Below are positions 45,501-55,125 of a stretch of 64,000 nucleotides of DNA, in pieces (within the stretch, counting starts at the first letter, position 1; the number at the start of each line of letters is the position of its first letter). Under the pieces are notes generated by a model that saw only the letters and a list, made by a program, of their open reading frames with translations, searched no databases and was not told the origin of the DNA. Made by a program: the position numbers and the translations under genes. The stretch is from Ciona intestinalis (lineage: Eukaryota > Chordata > Ascidiacea > Phlebobranchia > Cionidae), in NCBI RefSeq assembly GCF_000224145.3, contig NW_004190371.2, positions 186,001-250,000 of the forward strand, given 5' to 3'.

Positions 45501-48500
45501 TGTAGCGTTTCCTACAGCCACTACACTGGTATATAACTGTGTGATTCACTTCTTCATTTAAACTTTGAGTGCGTTTTTTCAGGTCCCCTTGTTTGGGACT
45601 ATAAGTAAATACATTATGTATGTTTTGAGTAGCTTCAACAAGCGCTGCGCCACAGCGATTACACGTATGTCGTTTACGCCTCTTGTTTTTACGTATAAGT
45701 TGCGTAAGGCCGGCGCAAGGGTCATGCGGATCTGTTTCCACATGTTCGTTGTTGCCAGAACTACGCTCGGTGTTTACTCGTGCTAAGGTGGTTCCCCCAA
45801 TAACGTTAAACGGCGCGTACGCCTCGGGTGCGTCTTGTGGTTTATTGCAGTTCGTCGATTGGTTTTCTAAACCAAATTCCAAGCGTGACGAAGAATTTGT
45901 GGTAGTTACGTCGTAATTAGTAAGAGGGTCGGTTGGTTGGTCAGTTCGTTTCGATACAGACTTAGGTTTCCCGATTGTATCACTCTTGGTTGAAGTTCTT
46001 CGCAGTCGAGACAGAATTGTTGCGGCAGCTGAACGGTCAAACTGAAAACATTTCCCGTTCTCGCCCTCTTTGCCGGCTTTATTCAACATCAACCACGAGA
46101 ATGGAAAGGTGCTGGAACTTTGCGCTGTGGGTATCACCGATGCTGTCATTATTTCAACTGTTCGTATTTGCACTCTCTGAACTATAAACGTACTTTTTAA
46201 TCATCTGTTCACACTAAAACACAATAACATTTCATGACAGCAGTAAAATGACGCAAATTAATACAGTTTCTGCCATTTTTGCGACAACAAATGTCAAAAC
46301 ACTTTAACAAATACCATTAACCAGACACGCGTGGCTAAACGTTGTCTGTCTCTGGACGAATGTCCTAAATTGAGATTTAGTTTCCTGACCTTTTTGTAAT
46401 AACAAAAAAAAATTGCTAACAATTTAAAAAATACGTGATATGGCTTTATGTTTGCCTGTGCACGACTGTCGTATACCAAGATACGGATTCACGAAAATGA
46501 CAACCGAGATGACGCAATCAATTTCTCGTTATGCTAAGTCCTGACACTATCTGAAATTAGACCACGGGCTGCCGAAAACAAATTGTCAAAAAAGCAAAAA
46601 CAAACGTCATGCGCCGACCGCGTGCACGAGGCATGACGGTAAAGGCGTGAGAGACGGTAACTTAACATGACGCAATCGTTTCTAAGCCTAGATGGGCAGT
46701 TGCCGGCCAGTGGGCAGTCGGTAAATTAATTTTATTCTTAAATAAACAGGAATGCAACTAACACGGTCATTTTTACTGACATTACATAAATGGATAAAAC
46801 ATAAATCTAGTCAGTAAGCTACTAGCTTTCCACCGTATATCCCAATAGCAACCACAATAAGTTAGTTTAACTGACCTTCATGAGCAATATGCGGAACTTA
46901 ACATCTGCAGGCTAACACACCAGGGACCAAATCGAGTAAACATAAAATCTGTCGGCAGATACTATTAGAATAGAACGAATGACGGCCATTCGATGCAGTA
47001 CGTCTCGTGTCGTACCAGTATGATAGATACGTAGCTTTCACATGAATAGCACGTGATGACAGGCGGGCACTATTGATGTAACATGTACGTTGAGTCGATT
47101 TATAATTACGAGGCATACGGCTACTGCGTTTCACAAATACAGAAAGATACTAAATGCAAACTTTAAACTTTAGGGTGTGACAAACTTTAAACCGAACTTT
47201 CTACACAAACTAGGTCCAAAGTTAAACCTACCATACAGCTTCGTTAAGTCAAATCTCTGACAAGTTAAAATAAAGTCCAAAGTTCGAAAAATGTTGTTTT
47301 TTTGACATAAACCTTCGCAACTGACTTAAGACGTAAACAAGGCGTATGCTTGCGTCAGAATCTGCGCTTTTCGTTGTTATTTTCCACTGTTCGAAATAAA
47401 TTTTCTCTGAAATATCGGTCACAGTGGAGTATAATTTCAATCAATTTATAAAATACAACACAAACGTACAAATTTCTGAGAATTTTTTAATTGAATGTAA
47501 ATGAACTTACTTGACTTACCTATCTAACTATCGAGAAAATACGCGGTTTACATGCAGAAAGTTTAACACTAACCACTATAACCACACCTGGCAATTCTTA
47601 TACGCCGCGCTTTAATAACTCAACTTCGGTTTGGATCTTTGCCGCTAATAGTAATGCCGAAACATTCGTGCAAGTACAGCGCAAAAGTAGCTCCGGTAAT
47701 CTCGAGTGCAAAGGCCAGTGCGGTATTGCCATAAGCACTGCACGACTGCTAGCTGATTTAACTCGTGATAACCAGAAAAACGGTCATACCAAACCACAAG
47801 GAAAGGTAGCATGAAAACTTGACGTCTATTCGTATCTACCACGCAACTTTGTTTGTTTACTATACTTCAACAGTGCAGTTATAACACGACTATTGTAACA
47901 TAGGTGGCTTGTGTATTTACAAACAACATTACTAAACCATAACAATTGTTAAGTCATACTCGATATTAAAGGATATTAAACCTAACTCCTTCCTGCAAAT
48001 AAGCTGCATATAAACATAGCTAATAATATAGCCTGGAAATATAACACTAGGACACGTTAATTGTACATACACTGCAGGCTAGAAAAACTGCATCCGTTCT
48101 CACTGTAAATAGGCTTTATATAAACTTTATCCGAATTATAATCAGCAACTATTCATAAACTCTTGAGCCAATCGCATCAGACAGTTTTGAATTTTACTAA
48201 CTGACCTTTAGTACACCCGATCGAATGGCTGGCGTCACGCCTGAGTGCACGCGGTGTGAACGCAAGTAACCTACGCGACTGGCCTCATGACATCGAACCA
48301 TTATTTCGATACGTAACAACAGAATAAATAGGCTTTTGCTGCAACTCAATTACAATAAACTGGCTGAAACCCAATTTAATAATCCTGAAACCTTGAATTC
48401 GCCTTGAAACTGCCTTGAAGCCGCGCGTATGGGAACGAAAACTGTTGAACTTTGGTCTGGGTGAATGAAGGCCAAATTTTGATCGATAACATACGTATGA

Positions 48501-50545
48501 ATAAACCATAAACCACATGCGCGACACCTCATGTGAGAGTCGTAAAATACAGTCATGAAATTGAAAAGCCCATGCGGACTGTAAGTTAACAAAAAAACAA
48601 ATTATGATGTATGTTGCAATATACTTTATATATGTCATACACTAATCGAACATTTGCGCCGCTTCAAATATGGTTTTCCCCTAGTTGAAATCCTACCTCG
48701 ATAAACAGTCTCGTATTGCCAAATCTGCTGTGTTGCTACAAAAATAATTATAAATTCAAAATAGCTTTATTATCTAAACTTTTGTATTGTAATGTTGTGT
48801 AGGTTACTATGGTACAAGTCATGTGACGTAATTATAATACAGTTTCCGACTTCAGTGTTCTTTTAATCGTTACATGGGGGGGGGATATTTAATTATGCTT
48901 ATATGATAAGAACACAACACAGTCTAGTTTTGCATGGTTCGATTAATAAACGCAGTATGATTAATCACTCAGTGATAAACCATAACGCTGTATGACAATC
49001 GCAAATGGTGTGGTGTTACACAGGAAATTAAAAGGAAACCACACCAAGAAAACATTATGTTAAAATTAATTATTTCGGCGTTATAGGGCTTGATGGTATT
49101 TGTTTTTTTCTACCGTGCGGAACCAAAATCAATTGAAATCGAATTATGTCATAAAAGTTACTGCGTCTCGCTGTCGCGACCTTCGGACAGTGGTGCGAGT
49201 CGTCGAGCTACTGCATAAAATTAAATTGCGTTTCCGTAGCCTGGACCAATTTGTCCAGGAAACCTTGAAACTTTATGACCTTGGAATAACTAACGAGTAA
49301 CTGCGTAAGCAAAACAGCTTGAGGTCAGTGGTTAAACTGAGTGGAGGTCGACGATGTATTTTGAAATCCTCCGGTAGATACATAGCGCCATCTACCGGTC
49401 ACACAATTCGGGCAATACACGCGTAATATAAGTACATGAGATTTACGCCTACAAATGGATCTGTGGTTTTTAATAAACATGAAGGCTGGGTATAACACAT
49501 GCTGGCCTGTTGCAAATATAAAACCTATATATGCATGTCTAAACAATAATAATAACATATCATAGTAAAAGTTATAATTTAGCAAATGCAAATAAATATA
49601 CACACTTTATTAACATACATATTTAACTGTAATTTCAGTCGTCAGTGTATTTAATATGGAGGTATACAATACTGTAAACTATTGAAGTCTATTCACCTTG
49701 GTCATAACAGGTGGATCCTATAAAAGGCAGCAGAATAATGTAAAACTACAAACATTTGTCAAATAAACAACCTGTGTAGCATGTGTAACTTATTATCAAT
49801 TAATTAATTTCCAATGCTAGGGCTGCAACATTTGGTAGGGCAACAAGGTACAGTCAACGATTGCAAGCAGATTATTGAAAAAAAATAAAGGAAACTTATG
49901 CACGCAAGACGCAAAGGTAGTGACAATCGGCATATAAAGTAACATAAATGGAAACTATGCAGTCAGCAAAAGTGAACTTCCTATAAAATTCATAAATAGG
50001 TTATTTATTTACATTTTGCAATGCTGTTTAAAGTACGACAATGCTGTTTGAGGTATGACACCACATACAATGCCTGTATGTATTTTTTTGTGAAAAAGAT
50101 ATTCTTGCCACAGAATGTCAGGAAAATAAATGTTTCAGTCAACTCTAACTAATTGACCATCACTAACAAATACTATAAAGATATTTTTGACCATAAATAT
50201 ATAATTGACATTTGACACTTAGTATCTTGATGTCAGCCCATTCAGTCATGCAACATACAAACACACAATAAATTTCATTTATCTCCACAAATACGATAGC
50301 GAGAATCAAAATTTAAAAATAAAAAGAGAATTTTGACAACAAAACAGCATTCATTAGTTACATTCTTTGTCCACAATAATCAACAAAAATAGCATAATTT
50401 GGTAACACTTAACAATAGAAATATAAAATAATTCATTTTACCTCGGAGTTGTTTCGTCTTCTTCAACAGTTTGTTTTTGATCATCATCTGTGTCAGAAGA
50501 GGATGACAAGGACCCCAAAGTAAACTGAACTGCAGCGTTATCCAT
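20691..50545 (-). CDS. ACACA: acetyl-CoA carboxylase (ACC1/ACC2 type), complete gene
   Basis: Makes malonyl-CoA from acetyl-CoA, bicarbonate and ATP, the committed step of fatty-acid synthesis. I can place 44 common exons from 45139 to 20691 plus a first exon at 50442-50545, all phase-consistent except for one extra base (see 24077-24289). With the short first exon the protein is 2344 aa, matching human ACACA (2346). Domain order is N-terminal regulatory tail, biotin carboxylase, biotin carboxyl carrier, long central region, carboxyltransferase; the blocks are annotated separately with their exons. It is a single copy here, as expected before the vertebrate ACACA/ACACB duplication, so the symbol stands for the ancestral type. 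Intron 1 (about 5.3 kb from 50441 to 45140) contains a possible second first exon. Confidence 0.97.
24077..24289 (-). other. ACACA: ACC carboxyltransferase exon with a one-base frameshift
   Basis: The exon is 213 bp where its flanking phases require 212. Translation runs correctly through VGVVAVET and three more residues, then hits a TGA at 24126-24128. Removing one base near 24146 restores [10 protein letters not shown] through HRAGQ, which matches the family (human has SIPADPANL at this point). An intron cannot explain it. Either the sequence has an error or an allelic indel, or this copy is broken. Confidence 0.85.
27029..27269 (-). repeat. tRNA-derived SINE, full-length type, in an ACC intron
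   Basis: On the minus strand it starts with an A-box-like word (tggctcagtggttaag) near 27248-27263 and a B-box-like word (gagttcaaaatgc) nearer 27230. The shared 3' module then runs to 'ggacctcaccacgcccaca' near 27029. This is the clearest tRNA-like head in the window. Confidence 0.65.
27865..36477 (-). CDS. ACACA: ACC central region
   Basis: Exons 36369-36477, 35874-36020, 35471-35691, 35016-35229, 34505-34666, 33529-33684, 32987-33105, 31488-31643, 30969-31257, 30458-30553, 29891-30106, 29372-29505, 28932-29048, 28429-28540, 27865-28089 (residues about 807-1630). This is the non-catalytic central scaffold of eukaryotic ACC, which positions the carrier and supports dimer or filament assembly. 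Signatures: [105 protein letters not shown]. Exon 30969-31257 contains a Ser-rich stretch in the place of the variable human loop. Relative to human, about 15 residues are missing before KYFTYRARD. Confidence 0.95.
28550..28720. repeat. imperfect AT-rich tandem repeat in an ACC intron
   Basis: About eight degenerate units resembling 'acatagaaatattataaa', each about 18-22 bp, in the intron between exons 28429-28540 and 28932-29048. Unit spacing is irregular. Minisatellite-like. Confidence 0.6.
30165..30300 (-). repeat. SINE 3' module fragment in an ACC intron
   Basis: Contains 'cttagatttaggccagagttg' as adjacent short words, and 'gacaaccatggtgctacaaccc', the minus-strand form of the module seen at 5052-5293. 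No tRNA-like head is present. Similar solo fragments lie near 24368-24450, 37127-37215, 37985-38060, 41083-41195 and 62160-62345. Confidence 0.5.
31644..32986. other. long ACC intron
   Basis: A 1.3 kb intron holding at least one interspersed repeat around 31690-32120. That repeat shares words such as 'ttggggtgatcttattaaaa' and 'aaaagtacccaa' with 42370-42720. The remainder is AT-rich with no exon supported. Confidence 0.5.
33685..34504. other. ACC intron with a hAT-like fragment
   Basis: An 0.8 kb intron. Bases 33719-33899 begin cattgactctcaaactg and end gttgagaactgctg, an imperfect inverted pair of the type found at hAT MITE ends, without a convincing target duplication. The rest is unremarkable. 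Confidence 0.4.
36825..39011 (-). CDS. ACACA: ACC biotin carboxyl carrier block
   Basis: Exons 38908-39011, 38247-38399, 37649-37723 and 36825-37076. The first three code the linking domain that connects biotin carboxylase to the carrier ([26 protein letters not shown]). The last holds the biotinylation site EVMKMVM; the modified lysine is Lys775 of the short form, codon 36917-36919. The surrounding hammerhead ([17 protein letters not shown]) is intact, so the carrier should be functional. Confidence 0.96.
39499..45139 (-). CDS. ACACA: ACC regulatory tail and biotin carboxylase block
   Basis: Exons 44950-45139, 44328-44576, 43474-43585, 42927-43135, 42162-42325, 41701-41857, 41305-41415, 40850-41001, 40451-40539, 39878-40022, 39499-39649 (residues 35-611 of the short form). 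Exon 44950-45139 is a Ser-rich tail with an AMPK-consensus serine (Ser75). The ATP-grasp biotin carboxylase follows: [48 protein letters not shown], the glycine loop [11 protein letters not shown] (about 302-312), [15 protein letters not shown], and [17 protein letters not shown] with the catalytic Glu/Asn/Arg set. Oddity: EFAPVN (residues 105-110) replaces the nearly invariant GIAAVK that follows NN. Confidence 0.96.
40073..40410 (+). repeat. tandem duplication of a SINE fragment plus flank
   Basis: Two copies (about 40073-40248 and 40249-40410) each start with 'ataaact.atagaaaagaaaat', pass through 'aatgggccaactccgg' and end with 'ggacctcacccacatagaa'-like sequence. They differ by scattered substitutions and a short insertion in each. 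The duplicated unit includes non-SINE flank, so it was duplicated after insertion. It lies in the ACC intron between exons 39878-40022 and 40451-40539. Confidence 0.65.
44640..44880. repeat. interspersed repeat family 3, example copy
   Basis: Carries the family words 'ttataacaaagacacggtac', 'catgcttacgggataactc', 'gcaactttgtgggt', 'ggctgacaatttggacaac' and 'agtgtcttgaccaa', in that order. The same order recurs near 4615-4760, 13490-13650, 18790-18970, 23320-23460, 26165-26240, 34705-34860, 51221-51310, 53285-53470 and 57590-57660, in either orientation. It is non-coding. It has the size and dispersion of a short element, but I could not define its ends. Confidence 0.5.
45362..46149 (-). CDS. 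alternative long ACC first exon (or nested intronless gene) with basic tract and two CxxC pairs
   Basis: An open frame starting at ATG 46149 codes 262 residues plus two bases to a GTGCGT donor at 45361. The phase (2) is exactly that needed by the common exon 44950-45139 and gives a 2572-aa ACC. If unspliced it stops at 45349 as a 266-residue protein. Contents: a Ser/Thr- and Arg-rich first 70 residues (LSRLRR near 47-52), a strongly basic run KNKRRKR (about 154-160), CNRC at 163-166 and CSGC at 209-212 (zinc-ribbon-like spacing), then an Arg-rich stretch and an acidic end. I do not recognise the family. No strong membrane segment is visible, unlike vertebrate ACC2. Codon-like composition and length make chance unlikely, but joining to ACC is inferred. 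Confidence 0.65.
46150..50441. other. ACC intron 1, distal part, with possible internal promoter
   Basis: A 4.3 kb stretch between the two candidate ACC first exons, with no supportable coding exon. It is richer in CpG than the rest of the window around 46.2-46.7 and 48.2-48.5 kb and has few obvious repeats, unlike most introns here. That is what one expects of regulatory DNA for a promoter serving the exon at 45362-46149. Confidence 0.4.
46249..46676 (+). promoter_or_regulatory. three TGACGCAA motifs upstream of the long ACC first exon
   Basis: TGACGCAA(T) occurs at 46249-46256, 46510-46518 and 46668-46676, all in the same orientation, within 530 bp upstream of ATG 46149. The word resembles a CRE/C-EBP composite (CARE-like) site bound by ATF4/C-EBP-type bZIP dimers. 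Binding is inferred only. Confidence 0.35.
50442..50545 (-). CDS. ACACA: ACC first coding exon, short ACC1-like form
   Basis: ATG at 50545, 34 codons plus two bases, then a GTAAAA donor. It joins in phase 2 to exon 44950-45139, forming an arginine codon across the junction. The peptide contains [15 protein letters not shown], comparable with the FIIGS/FILGS acidic-serine motif near the N-terminus of human ACC1 and ACC2. That match, together with the final length of 2344 aa, makes this the canonical start. Confidence 0.85.
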
Positions 50546-51549
50546 CCTGCACTAAAACCATATGCTACTATAACTTCTGCCTATCATAATACATGTAAAC
50601 ACAGTTAGTGAGAGTTGAATAACTAAGACCAGTACCACATAATATATATTAATATACATCAATACATAGCCTATTCATTACTGCATCCACAAAAGGAACC
50701 TATTTCTCATAATCTTTTGCTATAGATAATATGAATAATTAAAAAACTTTACCCTGTATATTTTACACAAACAGAACAGCAAAACAAACCACTAAAGAAC
50801 CTGTTTTAAGACTTTCGACTCATCATCATCCTTTTTTAACCTAATGTGTGTATTGTAGGCTAATATACCTATCTGTAACATTCAAAACTACATAACCTGT
50901 AATCTGGTACTTACCACTTTACCATACACCCACACATGTGCAACACGTACGGACAACGGACACTACATTACAATCAAACTATGACCGTTATGTCTATATT
51001 ACAGACCATGAGCGCCAAAGTGCGGTTGTTGGACTTTGTACCCGACCAGTTTAAGTCAACAAGGCAGCTCAAATGTTTGGAATGTACACAAATCTGTAAG
51101 CAATTTTGAAGTACAAGGCTTTTATGGGTATTAACAGCACACGTGTACGCTGGATGGCACTTGATGTGGTGGATGCAACTAATTTGCACATATTTTTATT
51201 CTTCATCGGCGCCGGGCAACACAATGTATAGCGGGCACGAGGAGTGCACGAAAAGGACACCGGTGTTAGAACTGTCGTTGCCCCGCCACACGAAGATAAA
51301 TAAACTACATTCATTTATTCATTTCTTATATAGAGCATATTAGCAAATTTGAGCACTGTAATGGCAAGCTTAACCGTTTGCAAAGCGTCCCAGTAAAAGT
51401 ACACTTAGAATTGTAAATTTTCTCCGTGTTTGTATTAGGACGCAATTAAAAACACGCACAGTGGCGTTGGAACATTTTTTAGGTTGCATGCATAGCCTAT
51501 AGCTTGTGTTAACCAATGTAGCAGCAAGATACTTCGATTTGGAGCATTA
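50546..51549. promoter_or_regulatory. ACC upstream region and HSD3B-A 3' flank
   Basis: About 1 kb between the ACC short-form start and the HSD3B-A stop. It should hold the main ACC promoter and 5' UTR (to the right of 50545 on the minus strand) and the 3' UTR of HSD3B-A. A family-3 repeat lies at about 51221-51310. A minus-strand AATAAA at 51314-51319 is one possible HSD3B-A polyadenylation signal. No other gene is visible. Confidence 0.4.
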
Positions 51550-54164
51550 TTACGACTCTTTGGTAAACGTTGGTTCAACAATACGTTCCATATCTTTCTT
51601 AGCCACTGCCAATGACTGTTCCCAACTGTATAGAGGTTTGTAACCAATGTGTTTCCGCAGTTTTTCATAACTGGTGGTAAAGTTTGTGTTAGATATCCTT
51701 ATGACAGCTGGGTTCACAATCACCTGCGGAAAACAAAAAGGAATATAGCAGGGTGGGGGGAGATGAAACACCTTTAGCACATACTGTTCAAATATCCTGA
51801 ACAACTAACGGTCTATGGTAGTCGTGAGGATATGGTTTCATATTTCTTTAAACGTTTTTTGTTCATATACTACCTAATAGGACGAGAAAATGGAATGAAA
51901 ATGTGTCCCATCTTCCCCACTCCCTACTATATAACTGTTGCAATAGGTCTTACTGAAACAAAAATCAATCGCAATTTAAACATAACATTTTGACAATGTA
52001 AATATAAGTTGAATGAACCTTAATCTTTATTCCGAACCACGACATAAACTTGCTGGCGAATACGTTGATATAAGCAATGAGATACAACTTCCATATTGAG
52101 AAATAAGGTTCCGGCTTTGCCAACGTATACCCAAGGTGTTCACAAAATAAAAGATTAAGTCTGCTGTAAGATAACTTTGGTGTATCGTCTCCGATAAAGT
52201 AAGCGTTTCCTCCAATCAGGTCCGGTTTCTCCTGCATAATTAGTGTTTATGATAATTTATATCTGATGCAGCGCATTTCACTACTCAAGTCGATACGGAT
52301 TAGACTTGGACCAGGTACTCAATCTCACTGATTCCTTATTGGTTGTCAGTGAATCCCTTAAGGTTACACACGCGTGGTAACTTATAAGCGGGCACGAGGT
52401 TTATGCAACAAAGCAAAGTTCTTAAGGTTTCTAAGTTTGCTACCAAATAGAACGATAAAGGGGTATAAAATTATGTCCAATCTCCCCCTCTACAATGTAT
52501 TATATATATAAATGAATTGTGTAAACCTGGATCTTTTTCGCAGCAACAATATGACCCCAAGCAACATTACCGAGGTATGGCCTTTCCTTTAGTGCGGTTG
52601 GTTCACAAACGGATCTTATGGCTTTCGATTTACCTAACCTAGACACTATAGCTTCTAACACTGGATCATTCTCACCATATATTCCCCCTGGTCGAAGCGC
52701 ACAAGAGAAAAACTTCTAAAAGGGAGGAGATTTGTAAAAAGTCTGTTATACACGCTATGGCCATTTTAAATAGGAATTGAGATATATTTCGTAAAAAAAC
52801 ATAAAAAATCCATAGTAAATGATAGACATAATAGCCAAATATCCTTATCTTGTTTTTAACAATTAACAACGGTCCTTCGGAGTCGTGAGCACAGTTTTAT
52901 AACTCTTTGAATGTTCTTTGTTTACTATATACCAAATAGAACAAGAAAATAGAATGAAAAGATGTCCTATCTTCTCCCACCCTTAAATCAGTTCTAACAC
53001 GTACAACCATACCTTTCCATTTTCCAATGGTCGACCATTTGCAGCAACAACTCTTTTTTCAGCAGCATTTTTAGTAGTGGCGTAGTATATTGGAGGATTA
53101 AACTTATATGGAGTATCCTCGTTACCGTTAACGAACGAATCCATGTCCCAATTTGGTCCAACGGCGTCAATAGAGCTTGTGTAAACAAAGAACTCTACGT
53201 TTTGATCCAAGCACGCTTTTAGAACCACTTCGGTACCTGTAAAGAAATACACTCATGAAAATGCATTAGTTGCATTTTGTAATCTTTTGGATCACGCGGA
53301 TGGGCAACGACAGTCGTTATAACACCGGTGCTTTATTACACACACCTTGTGCACGCTCACGAGTTATCACGTATGTAACTTTGCAAGTGATTATTTTTTG
53401 TCGTTAAGTGTCTTGCCCAAGGACACATACCCCACAATAATAGCAGCGACAAACCTTGCACCCATTATTTGACAGTTCTAACAAATGACACATACATGAG
53501 CAGCGCAAGTATACACTGCGATTATAGGTGTTGTCTTACATGTATGTCGAGTACCTGTTTATATTGCCCGGTTATAAAGTAATTTTTAGCTCTAATAATT
53601 ACCTCTCACATTTGTATCCCAAAGTTTCGAATCCGGGACTTCCCCTGTGTAATCAACAATTGCCGCAGTGTGAATCACAACGTTAACTTGATTGACAGCT
53701 GACGCCATTGCTTCATAATCCGTGACGTCATTTTCGATCCATTCGGCCGTTATACCGGCACCTAAAACGTGCGTGTGTGTAATGCGACGGTAAATAAAGT
53801 AGAACATTATTAACTTCTTGCTTGACAAGGACACCAGCGTCGACCGACAGTATTAAACTGATATCCTTGAACAAGTATACGTATACATACATTCAAATAA
53901 CTTAATGATTAACTTTAATCGCATAAACTCGCTATAGCATTCTAAATGATTCAGCTTGCAACAATCGTTAACATATTAAAAAATTCAACGAAAACTAACA
54001 ATACCTTTGCAATATTCCTCTTGTTCATCTCTTGTTGTTTTACTGAATCGAAGATCGACAAGTTTTACTTTTTCCACATCGTCAATGTTGTTCTCACACA
54101 ACACACGAACAACTCTTGAACCCAACCGGCCGGCAGCTCCACTTATCAAATATACTTTCCCCAT
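51550..54164 (-). CDS. HSD3B: 3-beta-hydroxysteroid dehydrogenase/isomerase family protein A, complete
   Basis: An NAD-dependent short-chain dehydrogenase of the 3-beta-HSD family. In vertebrates these oxidise 3-beta-hydroxy-5-ene steroids and isomerise the double bond, at the ER or mitochondrial membrane. Exons: 54005-54164, 53603-53761, 53013-53236, 52527-52715, 52019-52231, 51550-51723; phases agree; 372 aa, against 373 in human HSD3B1. Seen: the Rossmann glycine motif SGAAGRLGSRV near residues 8-18, KLVDLRF, VIHTAAIVDYTG, the catalytic YATTK (Y-x3-K) with upstream TSSIDAVGPN, CALRPGGIYGEND, GNVAWGHIVAAKK, FIGDDTPKLSY, a hydrophobic segment in exon 5 (SIWKLYLIAYINVFASKF) and YKPLYSWEQSL near the end. 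The physiological substrate in a tunicate is not known from sequence. It forms a tandem pair with gene B. Confidence 0.95.
51748..51932. repeat. MITE-like family 1 copy in the last HSD3B-A intron
   Basis: The left end reads 'agcagggtggggggagatg' and the right end 'tgtcccatcttccccactc', an imperfect inverted pair. The interior has 'agtcgtgaggatatggttt', the reverse-orientation form of the element at 2739-2907. Confidence 0.65.
52860..52985. repeat. MITE-like family 1, partial copy in an HSD3B-A intron
   Basis: Contains 'gtcgtgagcacagttttata' and the right-hand end 'gatgtcctatcttctcccac', but the left terminal repeat is missing. A more eroded piece lies near 52380-52510 in the neighbouring intron. 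Confidence 0.55.
53285..53470. repeat. interspersed repeat family 3 copy in an HSD3B-A intron
   Basis: Shows the words 'gcaacgacagtcgttataac', 'acgagttatcacgtatgtaa' and 'agtgtcttgcccaaggacac'. It lies between exons 53013-53236 and 53603-53761. Confidence 0.55.
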
Positions 54165-55125
54165 TTAAGCTCAGCAGTAACAAGTAAACTATATATATAG
54201 CCTATATAAGAAACCTAAATGTAAAAAAACAAAATCAGATTAACTTCTTGTATATATACTAAATGAGTGAATGTAAAATATTCTTTCGCATGGCGGAACA
54301 ATCATTATAACACGCGTATTTGCTAAATTACAAAACTCGCAAATTCAATGCTAAAAGCGAACGTTAAGTCTCGTAAGTGCGTAATAACTTCTTCAATAGC
54401 TCATAGCAATCTGTACCACAGCGTCACGCAAATTAACAGGAAATTGATTAATACCAGCATGCTTGTTCGTAGTTATATCTGATTCCAATGATGCAGTAAA
54501 TCTCCAAATTTATCGAGCGATGTTATAATATAAATGCTAGCAAGTACAAATGATATACCCCGCTTAATGGAGTATATAGGCGGCAAAGTATCACGACAAC
54601 ACCATTAAAAATTCAGCTGTTTTGGGCGATGAAGTCGATTTAGCAAGACAAAATTGCACTGATAAAACAAAAAGTTAGAAAAGAACTTTTGCGTTGTACC
54701 TGTAAACTAAAAACATACAGGTTTTATAGCAATAAATTGTGGATCTTATATATAGTGCTACTTTATTGACAATTTGTTGCACAAAAAAACAGGAAAAATA
54801 TCATACATATACCGAGCATATTTTTGTTTCCATTAAATAATACGTTTATATAATCAGCTTTATTAAAAGTATATTATTATTTTGTATATAGTACAACAAG
54901 ATAAGATGGGACACCTTTAGCACATAATATTCAAATATCCTAATTGAGTTTCAAACAATTAACAACGGTCTATAGGAGTCGTGAGGATACGTTTTATTAA
55001 CTCTTTCCCTTTTCTTTGTTTACTACAGAATAAGACAAGAAAATTATAAGAAAAGGTGTCCCATCTCCCCCAACCCTACTATAACATCATGTACGACGAT
55101 TTCTTCTTTCTTCAACGACTGTTGT
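54165..55125. other. intergenic spacer between the two HSD3B genes
   Basis: About 0.96 kb. It must contain the HSD3B-A promoter (right of 54164 on the minus strand) and the HSD3B-B 3' UTR. The right part is a family-1 MITE-like copy (54886-55083). No coding exon is visible. Confidence 0.6.
54886..55083. repeat. MITE-like family 1 copy between the HSD3B genes
   Basis: The left end includes 'aagatgggacacctttag' and the right end 'ggtgtcccatctcccccaac', an inverted pair flanking 'gtcgtgaggatacgttttat'. It is in reverse orientation relative to 2739-2907. It ends about 40 bp from the HSD3B-B stop and contains a minus-strand AATAAA (54993-54998) that could serve that gene. Confidence 0.7.

Noticed and set aside
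45565..46187. plus-strand open frames opposite the long ACC first exon
   Set aside because: They are mirror frames of the longer minus-strand frame and lack splice sites or protein features of their own.
49100..49300. 66-codon plus-strand open frame in ACC intron 1, in a CpG-richer stretch
   Set aside because: No recognisable family and no flanking exon structure; the region may be regulatory, but coding cannot be supported.
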